Shown here: in pieces, positions 1 to 30,597 of the stretch
Position numbering within the stretch: the stretch's first letter is position 1
Layout of the letters: each line of letters starts with the position of its first letter
From: Malus domestica
Lineage: Eukaryota; Streptophyta; Magnoliopsida; Rosales; Rosaceae
Length of the DNA: 64,000 bases
Reading direction: 5' to 3'
Assembly (NCBI RefSeq): GCF_042453785.1
Contig: NC_091671.1
Span: forward strand, 13,896,001 to 13,960,000
Position numbers and translations under genes: made by a program
The notes under the pieces: model-generated
Databases searched by the model: none
What the model saw: the letters and a program-made list of their open reading frames with translations, nothing else
Told to the model about the DNA's origin: nothing

Positions 1-570
1 AACTGATGGTTTGGTATATCTAATTTCTTATCTATTTCAGCGGACAATTTTTTGTTTTTTATATTTTACAGTAAAGAATCATGGTTTTAAGATCAAACAA
101 ACTAAAGTTCAAACAAACTTCAACATCAAAATGCCTTATGACATTACTTTAGTACAATCCAGTTGAAAAAGTTATGGTTACCATACTAAAACTGAAGTTC
201 AAATAACGTCAACATATAAATGTCTAATGGACATCAAAACGCCTTATAAGCCTATGTACGAACAAATAAGTCGCTACAGAAAGAAGAGATCTGGTGTATA
301 GAGAAAAAGAAAATCAGCAAAATAGTTATCTCCTTTGATTTTGCAATTTCAATTTCGTAAATGAATCACATGAAGGATCTACATATTATTAATTCAGTTT
401 ACATCATGTTTAAGAGCAAAGGGGAAGGATTGCAATCGAAAAAACACAAAGAATTTATATCAATTCAAACTTCAAACCTGATCTGGTAGACGGTTTTGAA
501 GAGAGAGATGGACGATTGAGGTAGCTGCTGCAACTGGATATGCAGTTTCTGCCTCCCAAACTGATCAAAT
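1..570. other. AT-rich non-coding stretch
   Basis: No reading frame, RNA gene or repeat boundary could be supported here. The sequence is AT-rich with short scattered ORFs only. Confidence 0.5.
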
Positions 571-804
571 GAAAAAAAAAAAGTTGTTGACTTTGCGCGA
601 CGCATGCCCACCTACGTCACGCAAAACAACTTTGCACGACGTAGGTGGGCATGCGTCGCACAAAGTTGGGAAAAAGCGGTAAATTCTTTTGGTTTGGCGC
701 CAAAATTTTGCGCGACGAAGGACGGCGTCGCGCAAAATGTCTTTGTGCTACGCCGTCCTTCGTCGTGCAAAATTACGTCGCGCAAACGTGTTTTTGTACT
801 AGTG
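571..804. mobile_element. CACTA-like transposon end with two subterminal hairpins
   Basis: Two near-perfect inverted repeats lie back to back: hairpin 1 at about 591-665 and hairpin 2 at about 704-772. Both are built on the motif TTTGCGCGACG and its complement. The block ends at 800-804 with TAGTG preceded by an A/T tract; read from the other strand this is CACTAGTACAAAAACACG. CACTA (En/Spm) elements end in CACTA and carry subterminal repeated or hairpin motifs, so this is most simply a terminal fragment of a non-autonomous CACTA element. No matching 5' CACTA end or 3-bp target duplication was found, so it may be a solitary end. Confidence 0.5.
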
Positions 805-1880
805 AAATAAACTTAAACTAGACACTAGGAATGACTTTGGACGAAAATTGACTTTTACTCGAATCAAAACATTTAAAAACACAAATTAAAACAGATTCTA
901 ACTAATTAGACACACTAAAGTAAAGGGGGATTGAGTTTTGGATGAAGTTGAAACAAACAAACAAGTATGAAAAACTAGACAAATTGTAAAACAAATTTGA
1001 GAAATAAGATGATGGATGAGATAGCTAGAGGCATTTTCTCCACACATGATATGTATGCAAACAACTCGATTTCCAGTTACTACTTCATTGAATTATGAAT
1101 GACAATGCCCCAAATTAACCGTGACATCACTAGTTAACTCTCAGATTTTCCTTGTTTTATTGGATTGGATGACATCATTCAACAACCCAAAACATTCTTC
1201 AAAAGTTCCATACATGACATCATAATAGAGATACTATCAAAGATCATTACGTTTAATGAAAATCATAAGCATTGACAAAGCACTTGCAACTATGACATCA
1301 TGTCACTCATGCTAGGAATTGAACTTAACGCGATCGTTTATAAGCGACCTTCACTACATGTGAATATAAGTTTGTAACGATTATGTGAAACTTCCTTATA
1401 TTCTAGCAACGGATTTATGCATGCCAATTAAGTGTCGACCCTTAATTAACAAATACAAATAAGTTATCAATCAAATAGTTAAGCCAATTGCATTCACGAT
1501 TCAAGAGTTCATAACTGGAATTTATCAAATTATATTGCACACATAATCATGGCTTTGAAATCACCCCTAGCCAAAAGGGGTTTAGCCATTCATATTTACA
1601 ACAAAACGAAAGGAAATGAATTTAAACATTAAAAACAAAAGAAAGAAAACATCTAAACGCTCCAACGATCCAAGTTGGACAGCAAACACGTCCAAGCACT
1701 TTCCTTCCCTTCCTTTGCTACGGCACAAGGTGTTGGTGAGTGTTTGAAGGTTTGTTCGTATGGAGGAATGGATGTGAAGATGAATGGATGTGTTTGGATG
1801 AAGGTTGTGTTGAAATGGGAGTGAATGATCTAACCAAGTATGAACTAAATTTATGTTACACACACTTCCTTTCATAGAGG
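805..1880. other. Non-coding region, no gene recognised
   Basis: AT-rich sequence without a convincing ORF or RNA gene. Together with 1,880-2,665 it may be part of an old LTR-type repeat, because the stretch near 2,665 ends in a TATGCTCCTATCA-like string seen at some plant LTR ends. I could not find a matching second LTR, so this is not asserted. Confidence 0.3.
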
Positions 1881-2340
1881 AAGTGCATGGAAATGGAGGG
1901 GAACATGGAGTGGTGTAGCAATTGAGTGCAATGATTCAATGTCATGCATGAAATCTGAAATGATGGAGGGAACAAGGAATGGTGAAATCTGAAATGATGG
2001 AGGGAACAAGGAATGGTGTAGCAATTGAGTGCAATGAGTGGTGTTTGAAATGATTCAAAGGTGAAAGTGAAGTGATGATGCAAAGCATGGGGGTAAAATG
2101 GAGTGGTGTTGCAATTGAGTGCAATGATTCAATGTAATGATGCATGAAATCTGAAATGATGGAGGGAACAAGGAATGGTGTAGCAATTGAGTGCAATGAT
2201 TCAATGTAATGATGCATGAAATTTGAAATGATAGAGGGAACAAAGAATGGTGTAGCAATTGAGTGCAATGAGTAGTGTCTGAAATGATTCAAAGGTGAAA
2301 GTGAAGTGATGATGCAAAACATAGGGGTCCAAAGGGAGTG
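1881..2340. repeat. 72-bp tandem repeat array
   Basis: The phrase TGGTGTAGCAATTGAGTGCA recurs at 2104, 2176 and 2248, giving an exact 72-bp period. Further copies start at 1911 and near 1980 (69 bp apart, with a short deletion) and there is a partial copy near 2014. Because 72 is divisible by three, the minus strand stays open across the array (2388-1942) and would encode a repetitive SLHSIATPF-type peptide. I treat that ORF as a by-product of the repeat rather than a gene. Confidence 0.8.
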
Positions 2341-3068
2341 CAATGGTGGTGCACGGCAATGATGGAAAGGTGAATGGTGGAGTGACACCCCTTTGTGGTT
2401 GAGCTCTTTGTGCTTTTTACATTAATTCTTCCTTCTCCTTAACACATTCCTAGCCTCTTTAGTCTTCAATTTCGTCCATCCACCTTGCTCCATGCATGTG
2501 CTATTCATTCCAAGCCCAAAACTGCTCCAAAATGCACCAAAATGCATCTTATTGCTTCATAAGGCCTATGGACCTACAAACACACAAAAATAGCTTAAAA
2601 TACATAATTAACTAAGAAATAACAACATAAATGCATGAGAACAAGCTAACTCAGTCGCATAAATATGCTCCTATCATGGCTTAACCATGACCACACAAAC
2701 AGGAGGGCACGGGAGGGCACCGGAAGTGGGAAGGCAGACAATCCTTGTCCCGTTCTTAGAGGACCTTTCCAGCTCCGTACGGTCCCGGACCCAATAGGTC
2801 TCCTAATGGATCCACACTTGGGTCAAAGAAGCATTTTAATGTTTTAATCTTAACTCTTGATATCAAATCCAAGGATACATGAACATAAATTCTTAGTCAC
2901 TTGATTAACAAGAGAACAAGACTAATAGTTATTTAAAATACTTCAAGTGGCGATTACATTTCCGAAGAATGTAAAAAAGAAGTGAAGGTTACATAACTTA
3001 AGAATTATAACAAAACATATGGGAATGTAAACATGTTCATTTTAGAATATAACTGTGTATAATGAAAT
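2341..3068. other. Spacer and 3' flank of beta-glucosidase copy 1
   Basis: Non-coding. From about 2830 to 3068 the sequence resembles 39,560-39,810 downstream of the second beta-glucosidase gene (for example the shared phrase TTAATGTTTTAATCTT), so the tandem duplication includes the 3' flank. A GC-richer island at 2,690-2,830 has no recognised identity. Confidence 0.5.
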
Positions 3069-24016
<20,948 letters not shown>

Positions 24017-24185
24017 AAGTTAAAAAGAGATTTGAGTGGACACCCTTTAATTTGTTATCCGCAAAGCAAATCGTCGATTCCAGATCTTTCTTTATTATCT
24101 TTTCTATTGTATGGTTTTTGAGTAGACTCCTAGTCTTGTACGACTGGTTCGAAATAGCCAACAAGAAGAAACACAGGCAGATGGG
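24017..24185 (-). promoter_or_regulatory. Proximal upstream region of beta-glucosidase copy 1
   Basis: Colinear with 48,260-48,430 upstream of copy 2 (shared AAAGGCAAAAGTTA, GGACACCCTTTAATTTG, GGTTCGAAATAGCCAACAAG). Conservation stops at 24,185, where an insertion begins. No TATA box could be fixed with confidence. Confidence 0.5.
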
Positions 24186-24186
24186 T

Positions 24187-24905
24187 ATAATACTCGGTCC
24201 TGACCGGTCAGGACGCAGCATTCCGATTTTTTTAGGTGGACCAATAGTATTGAAACAGCTGGCACTTTAAGCAACTTTTTATTATTAACCAAACACCCGC
24301 TATGTCCCTAACCAGACACTCCAAATTTCCTCTTCATCGCCATCCAAGCACTCATCTTTCTTTCAACAAGAAGACAAGCAGACACCCCATCCATAAGTGT
24401 CAACAGACCACCGTGGCCTTGTCGGATCACCCATCGTTCGCGAGCTCCAAGCCCAAGGCTCCGCCAAACTTGTCCTCCGTACTCAGGTCGAGCGCAACCT
24501 CACTCGCCAAGCCGCTTCACCACCACGCCGCTGCAAAACTCGGGTATATGGGTTCGTGTTTAAAGTCGCCGCTGTATATTTCATCGCTGTAATCTCACTG
24601 CAATCTCAATGCGATGTGGAGTCGACGCTTGGAGGAGGGATAAAAAATGATATCAACGAAGGGGAGCTTGGAGGAGGGTGGCTGGGGCCGAAGAAGAAGC
24701 CAATCCAGATAACATGGGAGATGGAGGGAGAAGGTGTTCTTGTTCTCGCGGATTCAGAGGGAGGTGGAGGAAGAAGGTTTCTGTTTGGTCACGGTTTAAA
24801 GAAAAAATTGGATGTTTGGTTACAATGATATCAAAGTTTTGAAACAAAACTGAAGGTAGGATGTGAGTAAAATCGGGTACTAACTGATCAGTACCCAAGT
24901 ATTGT
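24187..24905. mobile_element. Pack-TIR-like insertion carrying a host gene fragment
   Basis: Copy 2 lacks this block: the flanks are adjacent there near 48,432. The ends are imperfect inverted repeats: AATACTCGGTCCTGACCGG on the left against AATACTTGGGTACTGATCAG (complement) on the right. Similarity continues about 110 bp inward (ACTTTTTATTATTAACCAAAC against ACTTTGATATCATTGTAACC). The interior is GC-richer and includes a coding-like fragment. No clean target duplication was found. A Pack-MULE or related Pack-TIR element is the best reading. Confidence 0.6.
24397..24523 (+). pseudogene. GDP-L-fucose synthase-like fragment (captured)
   Basis: The plus frame reads DHRGLVGSPIVRELQAQGSA and continues KLVLRTQVERNLTRQA. 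This closely resembles the N-terminal Rossmann nucleotide-binding segment of plant GDP-L-fucose synthase (GER/epimerase-reductase), which has GHRGLVGSA followed by a conserved LVLRTHAELDLTRQ-type strand. After about 42 residues the similarity is lost; a shifted frame gives HHAAAKLG, possibly the next AAAKVGG segment. The Gly-rich motif is partly degraded and the catalytic region is missing, so it cannot be a functional enzyme. Family assignment is by eye. Confidence 0.6.
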
Positions 24906-24947
24906 CCGACAGTTGGCGAGGTTGAAATGAACTTCACCATTCACGAA

Positions 24948-25078
24948 GAACTGGACTTGGCTGCTGCAAATTTAGAGTCCAAGTTTTAATTTTTTTAATC
25001 AAAACTCGAACACGTGTGTCAATCAGAATTAGGTGTAAGCAGCAGATGCTACTGAATTCTTCAGCAGCGAAGTTAAAT
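24948..25078. mobile_element. 131-bp insertion with 11-bp target duplication
   Basis: Flanked by CCATTCACGAA at 24,937-24,947 and 25,079-25,089. The paralogous upstream region has one copy of this site (CCATTGACGAA near 48,456). The ends are weak inverted repeats (ACTTGGCTGCTG against ACTTCGCTGCTG), so a small MITE is likely. Confidence 0.6.
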
Positions 25079-25089
25079 CCATTCACGAA

Positions 25090-25359
25090 TGAGGAGGTCC
25101 GTGGAAAAGTTGCCGTTCCAGATTAGGCTTGGATTTGAGATTGGATTAGGACCATAATTATAAATATTAATTTATTTATCAATAGAAAAATTAAAAAATA
25201 ATACTTGCATTCTTCATTGGGGATGAGCCGAATGCCCCCATTTTCAAGTGAGTCCGTTTTTTACTCGCCTTTCTAACCTAAAGCGATGTTTGTTTCTTTC
25301 TAAAATCGTGCCACATGTTTTTTTTGCTCATGATTAATCAATGCATTTATTAAATATTG
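25090..25359. other. Upstream spacer shared with copy 2, then unique sequence
   Basis: 25,090-25,190 matches 48,465-48,560 (GAGGAGGTCCGTGGAAAAGT, ATTAGGCTTGGATTTGAG). Beyond that nothing is recognised. Confidence 0.5.
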
Positions 25360-26547
25360 AGATTTTATTATAAACGGTTCCTGAAATTGATCTTTACCAT
25401 TAAAATGATTCATGAACTTGAAAATCAATCAATATAATCCTTGAAAATAAATGTTGCAAATCAATATAATTCTTCCGTCACAATTCTATTAAGTGTTGAT
25501 ACCTTTTTTTCTCACAAATGGTCCTTGAAAATGACCAGCGACATCAAAATGGTCCTTAAAATTGACATGTGACATCAAAATGGTTCCTAAAATTAAAAAT
25601 CGATCAATGTAGTCCTGCAAGTAAGTGTCTCAAATCAATATAGTCATTCCGTCACAATTCTGTAAAAAATTCTATTATGTGCACACATAAATGGGTCACA
25701 CAAGTCTAATTAAATTAAAAAAATTACAAATAGGTTTAATAATTTAATAGTTAATAAAAAGATGTCAACCCAAAAATTCAATCCTACAATCACTTCCGAT
25801 TCCAGTCCACATTCATCTACCTCCTTCGTTATCTATTCTCTAAAAAAGAAAAATATCAATACACCCATCTTTACACACTTCGACACCCTTCACTGAATTG
25901 AACCTGGATCGAGATCACCTTTGGTGATGACTTGGCCAATTGGCAACGATTTATGGGACATCACCATTAACATATAGGCGATCAACATCCTCACAACCTT
26001 AATCTTGGAGAGCTTGTCTGGCGCTTCCCTGATGGTTTGGTGACTCAAAGAACAGGGAGGTTTACTGGTTGAAAACTATTTCCAAACCCCCTCTTATGCC
26101 TTGGTTAAGCCTAGTGCCTTTGAGAATTTATGGAAAAGATCTCTCTTCGGAGTAGACCCTACTATAAGAAAAAAAAATTCCATTGTGCAAAAAAATATTT
26201 AGACAACTTTTTTAATTAATTATTAAACCGACATTAGCACATAACAAAAAAATTACAGAATTGTGGCGAAATGATCATATTGATTTGCAACACCTATTTT
26301 CAAGGATTACACTCATCGATTTTTAATTTTAGGGACCATCTTGATGGTGTGGATCAATTACAGGGACGATTTGCGATAAAAACCAGTAAATCTTATGGGG
26401 CCCATTTATATATCACATCAGCACCTAACAGAATTGTGAGGAATAACCACATTGATTTACAACATCTATTTTCAAGGACTACATTTATTGATTTTCAATT
26501 TCAACGACAATCTTGATGGTGATGGTCAATTTCAGGAACCATTTGTG
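25360..26547. repeat. Foldback repeat of four related units (two direct, two inverted)
   Basis: A roughly 155-bp unit (CAAATGGTTCCTGAAATTGA, then AATCGATCAATGTAGTCC, then GTCACAATTCT) occurs twice in plus orientation at about 25,370-25,510 and 25,510-25,690, and twice inverted at about 26,235-26,390 and 26,400-26,547. Similarity of the right arm appears to continue beyond 35,843, so the hAT element at 26,556 inserted into this repeat. The loop (25,700-26,230) has no recognised gene. Confidence 0.65.
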
Positions 26548-26824
26548 ATAAAAACTAAGGGTGGGTTCGGTTTCGTTCGGTTCGATTTTTTGCCAAAATC
26601 GAAAACCGAACCGAAATTACTGTTCAGGTTGGTTCGGTTCGGTTTTCTATCGGTTTGTGTTCGGTTTGGTTTTTTTTTTTTTTTTTTTCCTCTAATAACT
26701 GAAAAATTTTCTATGAAAAACAACTTGCTGCCCATTTTGTAGGAGTATAAATAAAATCAAAGTCTTATTTCAACATAATCGTCAAAATAAGCATTCCAAA
26801 TTACAATGAAAATAAATTTTCAAA

Positions 26825-27000
26825 TCAAAGTTCAATTATAATCAAGTCTTCCAAAGTCCAAAGTTAAACAAACATCAAAGTTCAAATCTTCCAAAAGTCC
26901 AAAGTTCAAGTCTTCCACACCTAAAATAAACATTCCAAAGTTCAAGTCTTCCACACCTAAAATAAATATTCGACTTAAAATAAACATTACAACTAAGATT
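26825..27000. repeat. Short tandem repeats in the hAT 3' region
   Basis: CCAAAGTTCAAGTCTTCCAC and ACCTAAAATAAA(C/T)ATTC recur in near-perfect copies of roughly 50 bp, with related shorter forms upstream. Non-coding. Confidence 0.6.
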
Positions 27001-27224
27001 ATAAATTCAATAAACATCTAAAGTTCCATCCTTGCACATACTTCTTCAAGTTCTCAAGATCAACGCTCAATCATTTCAAGTTTGAATGACAATTTGCTTG
27101 CTAATGCTTGGGCGGCCTAGGGGCAACATAGCACCTTTTTTTTTAACTTCCACTGCCATTTCTACATACAAATAATAAAAGAAAGGATACTAATTAAAAT
27201 GTTATTTAAAATAATCTAACAAAA

Positions 27225-29369
27225 TCAAATGCAATAAATAAAATTACTTTTCTCAACTTCTTCACAAAACTCCATCTCCTCAATGGTTAGCTCATGATGT
27301 AATGCAACATGAATAGACCTAAGCCAATTTTGAGTACATATCAAAGCCTCCACCATTTTTGGACTTAAAGAACTACGATATGGATCAATTATCCGTCTAC
27401 TTGTACTAAAGGAGGATTCTGAAGCAATGGTTGATACGGGAATAGCTAAGATCTCTCTTGCAACACGTGCCAAAATAGAGTACTTAGAAACCCCATTCAC
27501 CCTCCACCAATTCAATATATCAAAGTTCTCCTCTTCTTCTCTTTCATTAGGATCGGAAAGATATTTGTCGACATCATTATGCACAACCCAGGCTTTCTTT
27601 GCTTTTCTCATTTCACTTTTTTCTTTCAACTTTCTTTCTATTTCGGTCATGCTTGATGAAGAGTCTCCACTTGTTGTTTGAGAACTACCACCACTACTTA
27701 TACTTTGTTGTGTACTAAAAGGCATATCTTCATGAATCTTGTAAAGATCAATCAACAAGTCCCTCACCCCATTTGTGGCACTTTCAACCTTTTCTTCATC
27801 CTCACCAAATTGTATCTCAAAATAATCAACTTTCTCTAATTTGTGGCGAGGATCAAGCATAAGTGCAATAAAAAGATATTGATTCATGTCCTCAATTGAA
27901 CCTCAATACTTGTCATATTTTTCTTGCATCAACATGGAGATCATAGACAAAAGTCATCTTTGTTTTCATGCAAGACTTTTGATCTTAAACAAATCACCAA
28001 AAGTAGTATGAACGGTTGGAGTATTAGAACAACATACTTTTAACGTGACTTCATAAAAAGGTCTAAAAAAGATTGCAAATATTTCCGCCTTACTCCAATC
28101 ATCCATCAAAGGTGGCCCCTCCCTTATATTATCATGATTGTCTTTAACAAAGTACGGAAGATAATGACCATCATCTACTTTTAATCTATCAAAAACCATC
28201 TTTAACTTTAAAGCCGATTCCAACATTAAAAATGTGGAATTCCACCTAGTAGGGACATCCATAATCACAAGTCATTTGCTATCTATTCTCACTTTCTCAA
28301 CACACCTTTTAAAGCTTTCCAACCTTTGAGGAGAAGATCTTACATACCTAACCACATTACGAATGCTTTGTATAGCCGTATTCAACAATTTTATCCCATC
28401 ATTCACAACCAAATAGAGGATATGAGCAACACACCTCATATGCAAATATTTTCCATCATGCAAGAGTGCATTAGGAATCCCCCGCCCACTTATTCAGTGC
28501 ACCAAGTCCCTTAAACCAGAATCATTTGCGGAAGTATTGTAAACCGTAATAGTTAACACATTCTCTATACCCCACTCCACTAAACATTCCTCCAAAAGTT
28601 GAGCAATGGACTCTTCTTTATGATTTGGAATGACACAAAAGTTCAAAAAAATTTTGTGTAACATCCAATCATCATCAATAAAATGGGCGGTTAGAACCAT
28701 GTAATTGGTTTGTTGAATAGAAGTTCATGTATCCGTTGTTAGACACACCCTAAATGTCTTCAATTGACTCTTCAATTTATCCCTTTCGGAATAAAACAAG
28801 CTAAGTACATCCTTAGCAATTGTCTTACGACTAGGCACTCGCCACATAGGACATGCTTGCATGCAAAAACGGAGAAAACCTTCTCCCTCAACAAAAGTAA
28901 AATGCAACTCATCTATAATTATCATCTTAACACAAGCCTTAGTTACTTCCTCTTGAGAAAAACCTATAGCTTCCAACTTATCTTTTGTGCCGGCAAAAGT
29001 TAAGAACTTTTGCCTATTTGCGGCAAATATTTCTTTATTAGGACCGTAGCTTCTACATCTTGCTAAATGGTTTCTTAAATTAGTTGTACCATTTTTATCC
29101 GGATCGGCCATATATGATTGGGTGCAATACTTGCACAACCCCTTAACTCTACCACCCCCAAGTTTTCTATCAAAGTGCTCCCAAACTGTAGACCTTTCAT
29201 GACTTTTTAATGATTCCAAAATAGCTTCTTCTTTACTTACTTGGTCACTTGCGTCACCTTCTTTTGGAGTTGCATAGGAATGATTTCCAGATCCAACAAG
29301 AGAAGTAGGAGTTTGTCGAGGTGCCACCACGGTGTTTTGAGGCAGAGTTGATTCACCAACAATGTCCAT
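27225..29369 (-). pseudogene. hAT transposase with six in-frame TGA codons
   Basis: One continuous 715-codon frame with no frameshift. The N-terminal BED-type zinc finger (CKYC...H...C, about residues 65-100) is intact. The middle has RNase H-like segments (CLTTDT, RCVAHILYLVV, MDVPTRWNSTFLML). The C-terminal dimerisation domain (ILARVAREILAIPVSTIASE, FSTSRR) is intact. Stops are TGA at 28725-28727 (expected Trp), 28494-28496, 28272-28274, 27966-27968, 27954-27956 and 27903-27905 (expected Trp in KYWG). It cannot make a full-length enzyme. Introns were not needed to align the domains. Confidence 0.85.
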
Positions 29370-30374
29370 CTAAAATAAGAGAATCATACAACTAATTATT
29401 CAAATAAGAGAATCATTACAATTAATGAATTAATTATTAAACATAAGGGCTAAAGTAATAGAAAGATATGACTACTTACTTCCGATGGTATACTCGAAGA
29501 TGAGTTCGTTTGATCTTGAGGGCTATTTGCTTTTGACCCTTGAGACCTTTGACACCTTTGACTTCATCTAATTCACACAAAATAATAAGAGAATAGTAGT
29601 TAGTACTACAAACTTATACAAAAGTAAATTAGTGCAGATTCCAATTGGTGAAGATTCGGTTATTGGTATAAAAGTTAAAAAATTATGACTTAATCTTATG
29701 TGATCATTTTTCAAGGCTAATGATACAAAAATGCAGCAAGAATAAGACAGAACAGACCTATGAGGTCCTCCAAGGGGAGTAGGAATTTCAAGTGTATATC
29801 GTGATAAACCAAGTCTAATTCCAATTGATGCAGAACAATCACACTCCAAGTCCAAGTTCTACTCCTAGTTCTAGTCTAGTTATGATTGTATATTATGTTT
29901 TCTAACCTAGTCCAACCCTATATTCCAACTAAAACTCACAGGCCACAACCAGTTAAATAGAATTGCATTCCCACTTTTCTCATTAATGGAAAACTGCATA
30001 GAGAATTAAAATGATGAGTACTGAACTTCTTATCATTCAAAACCATGGTAAAAAATTGGCTTACCTTGCTTGCAATAATCATCAAATAAAATTATCTACC
30101 ACAATAAATTAGAACAATCAGAAACACAGATTAGTTCATCTAAATTCTAATAATAGAAGTATTCCCTTATCTAACAAAGAAACACAGATTAGTTGTTCAA
30201 CTACAAGAATTTGGCAAGGCATTAAGATTCCTATCATATATACATACAGGCATCATGAAAATATATACTTCCAGATAATTAGAGCCAAATCATGTAGTTA
30301 ATTTTCATACCACACACACACACACATATATAGATCGACGCATCGAACCTACATTGATCAAAACCCCAAATGTT

Positions 30375-30597
30375 TATAGAAACAGAAAACTTCAACAGTA
30401 AGTTTTCTTGATTGTATTTACTTGACTGAGAACTTTACACGTTGTGTAGGAATATATATAGCCTTTGGCTATTTACATAAATACCCCTAACTACTTTATA
30501 ACTATCTTAACTAATCACAACTAATACAATCAGTTAATTTACAGTAACAGAATTATTAACAGTAGCAGACTTAGATGACTTGTCATTCTCCCTAATA
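30375..30597 (-). repeat. Copia 3' LTR (223 bp)
   Basis: Left-hand LTR of the minus-strand element, ending internally next to the purine tract (CCCCCTTCTCGCTTGAGGGG on the coding strand). Confidence 0.9.

Noticed and set aside
1942..2388. 148-codon minus-strand ORF
   Set aside because: Explained entirely by the 72-bp tandem repeat; composition follows the repeat and no domain is visible.
24104..24940. Several short ORFs on both strands upstream of beta-glucosidase copy 1
   Set aside because: Apart from the GDP-L-fucose-synthase-like stretch none resembles a known protein; they fall inside a transposon insertion.
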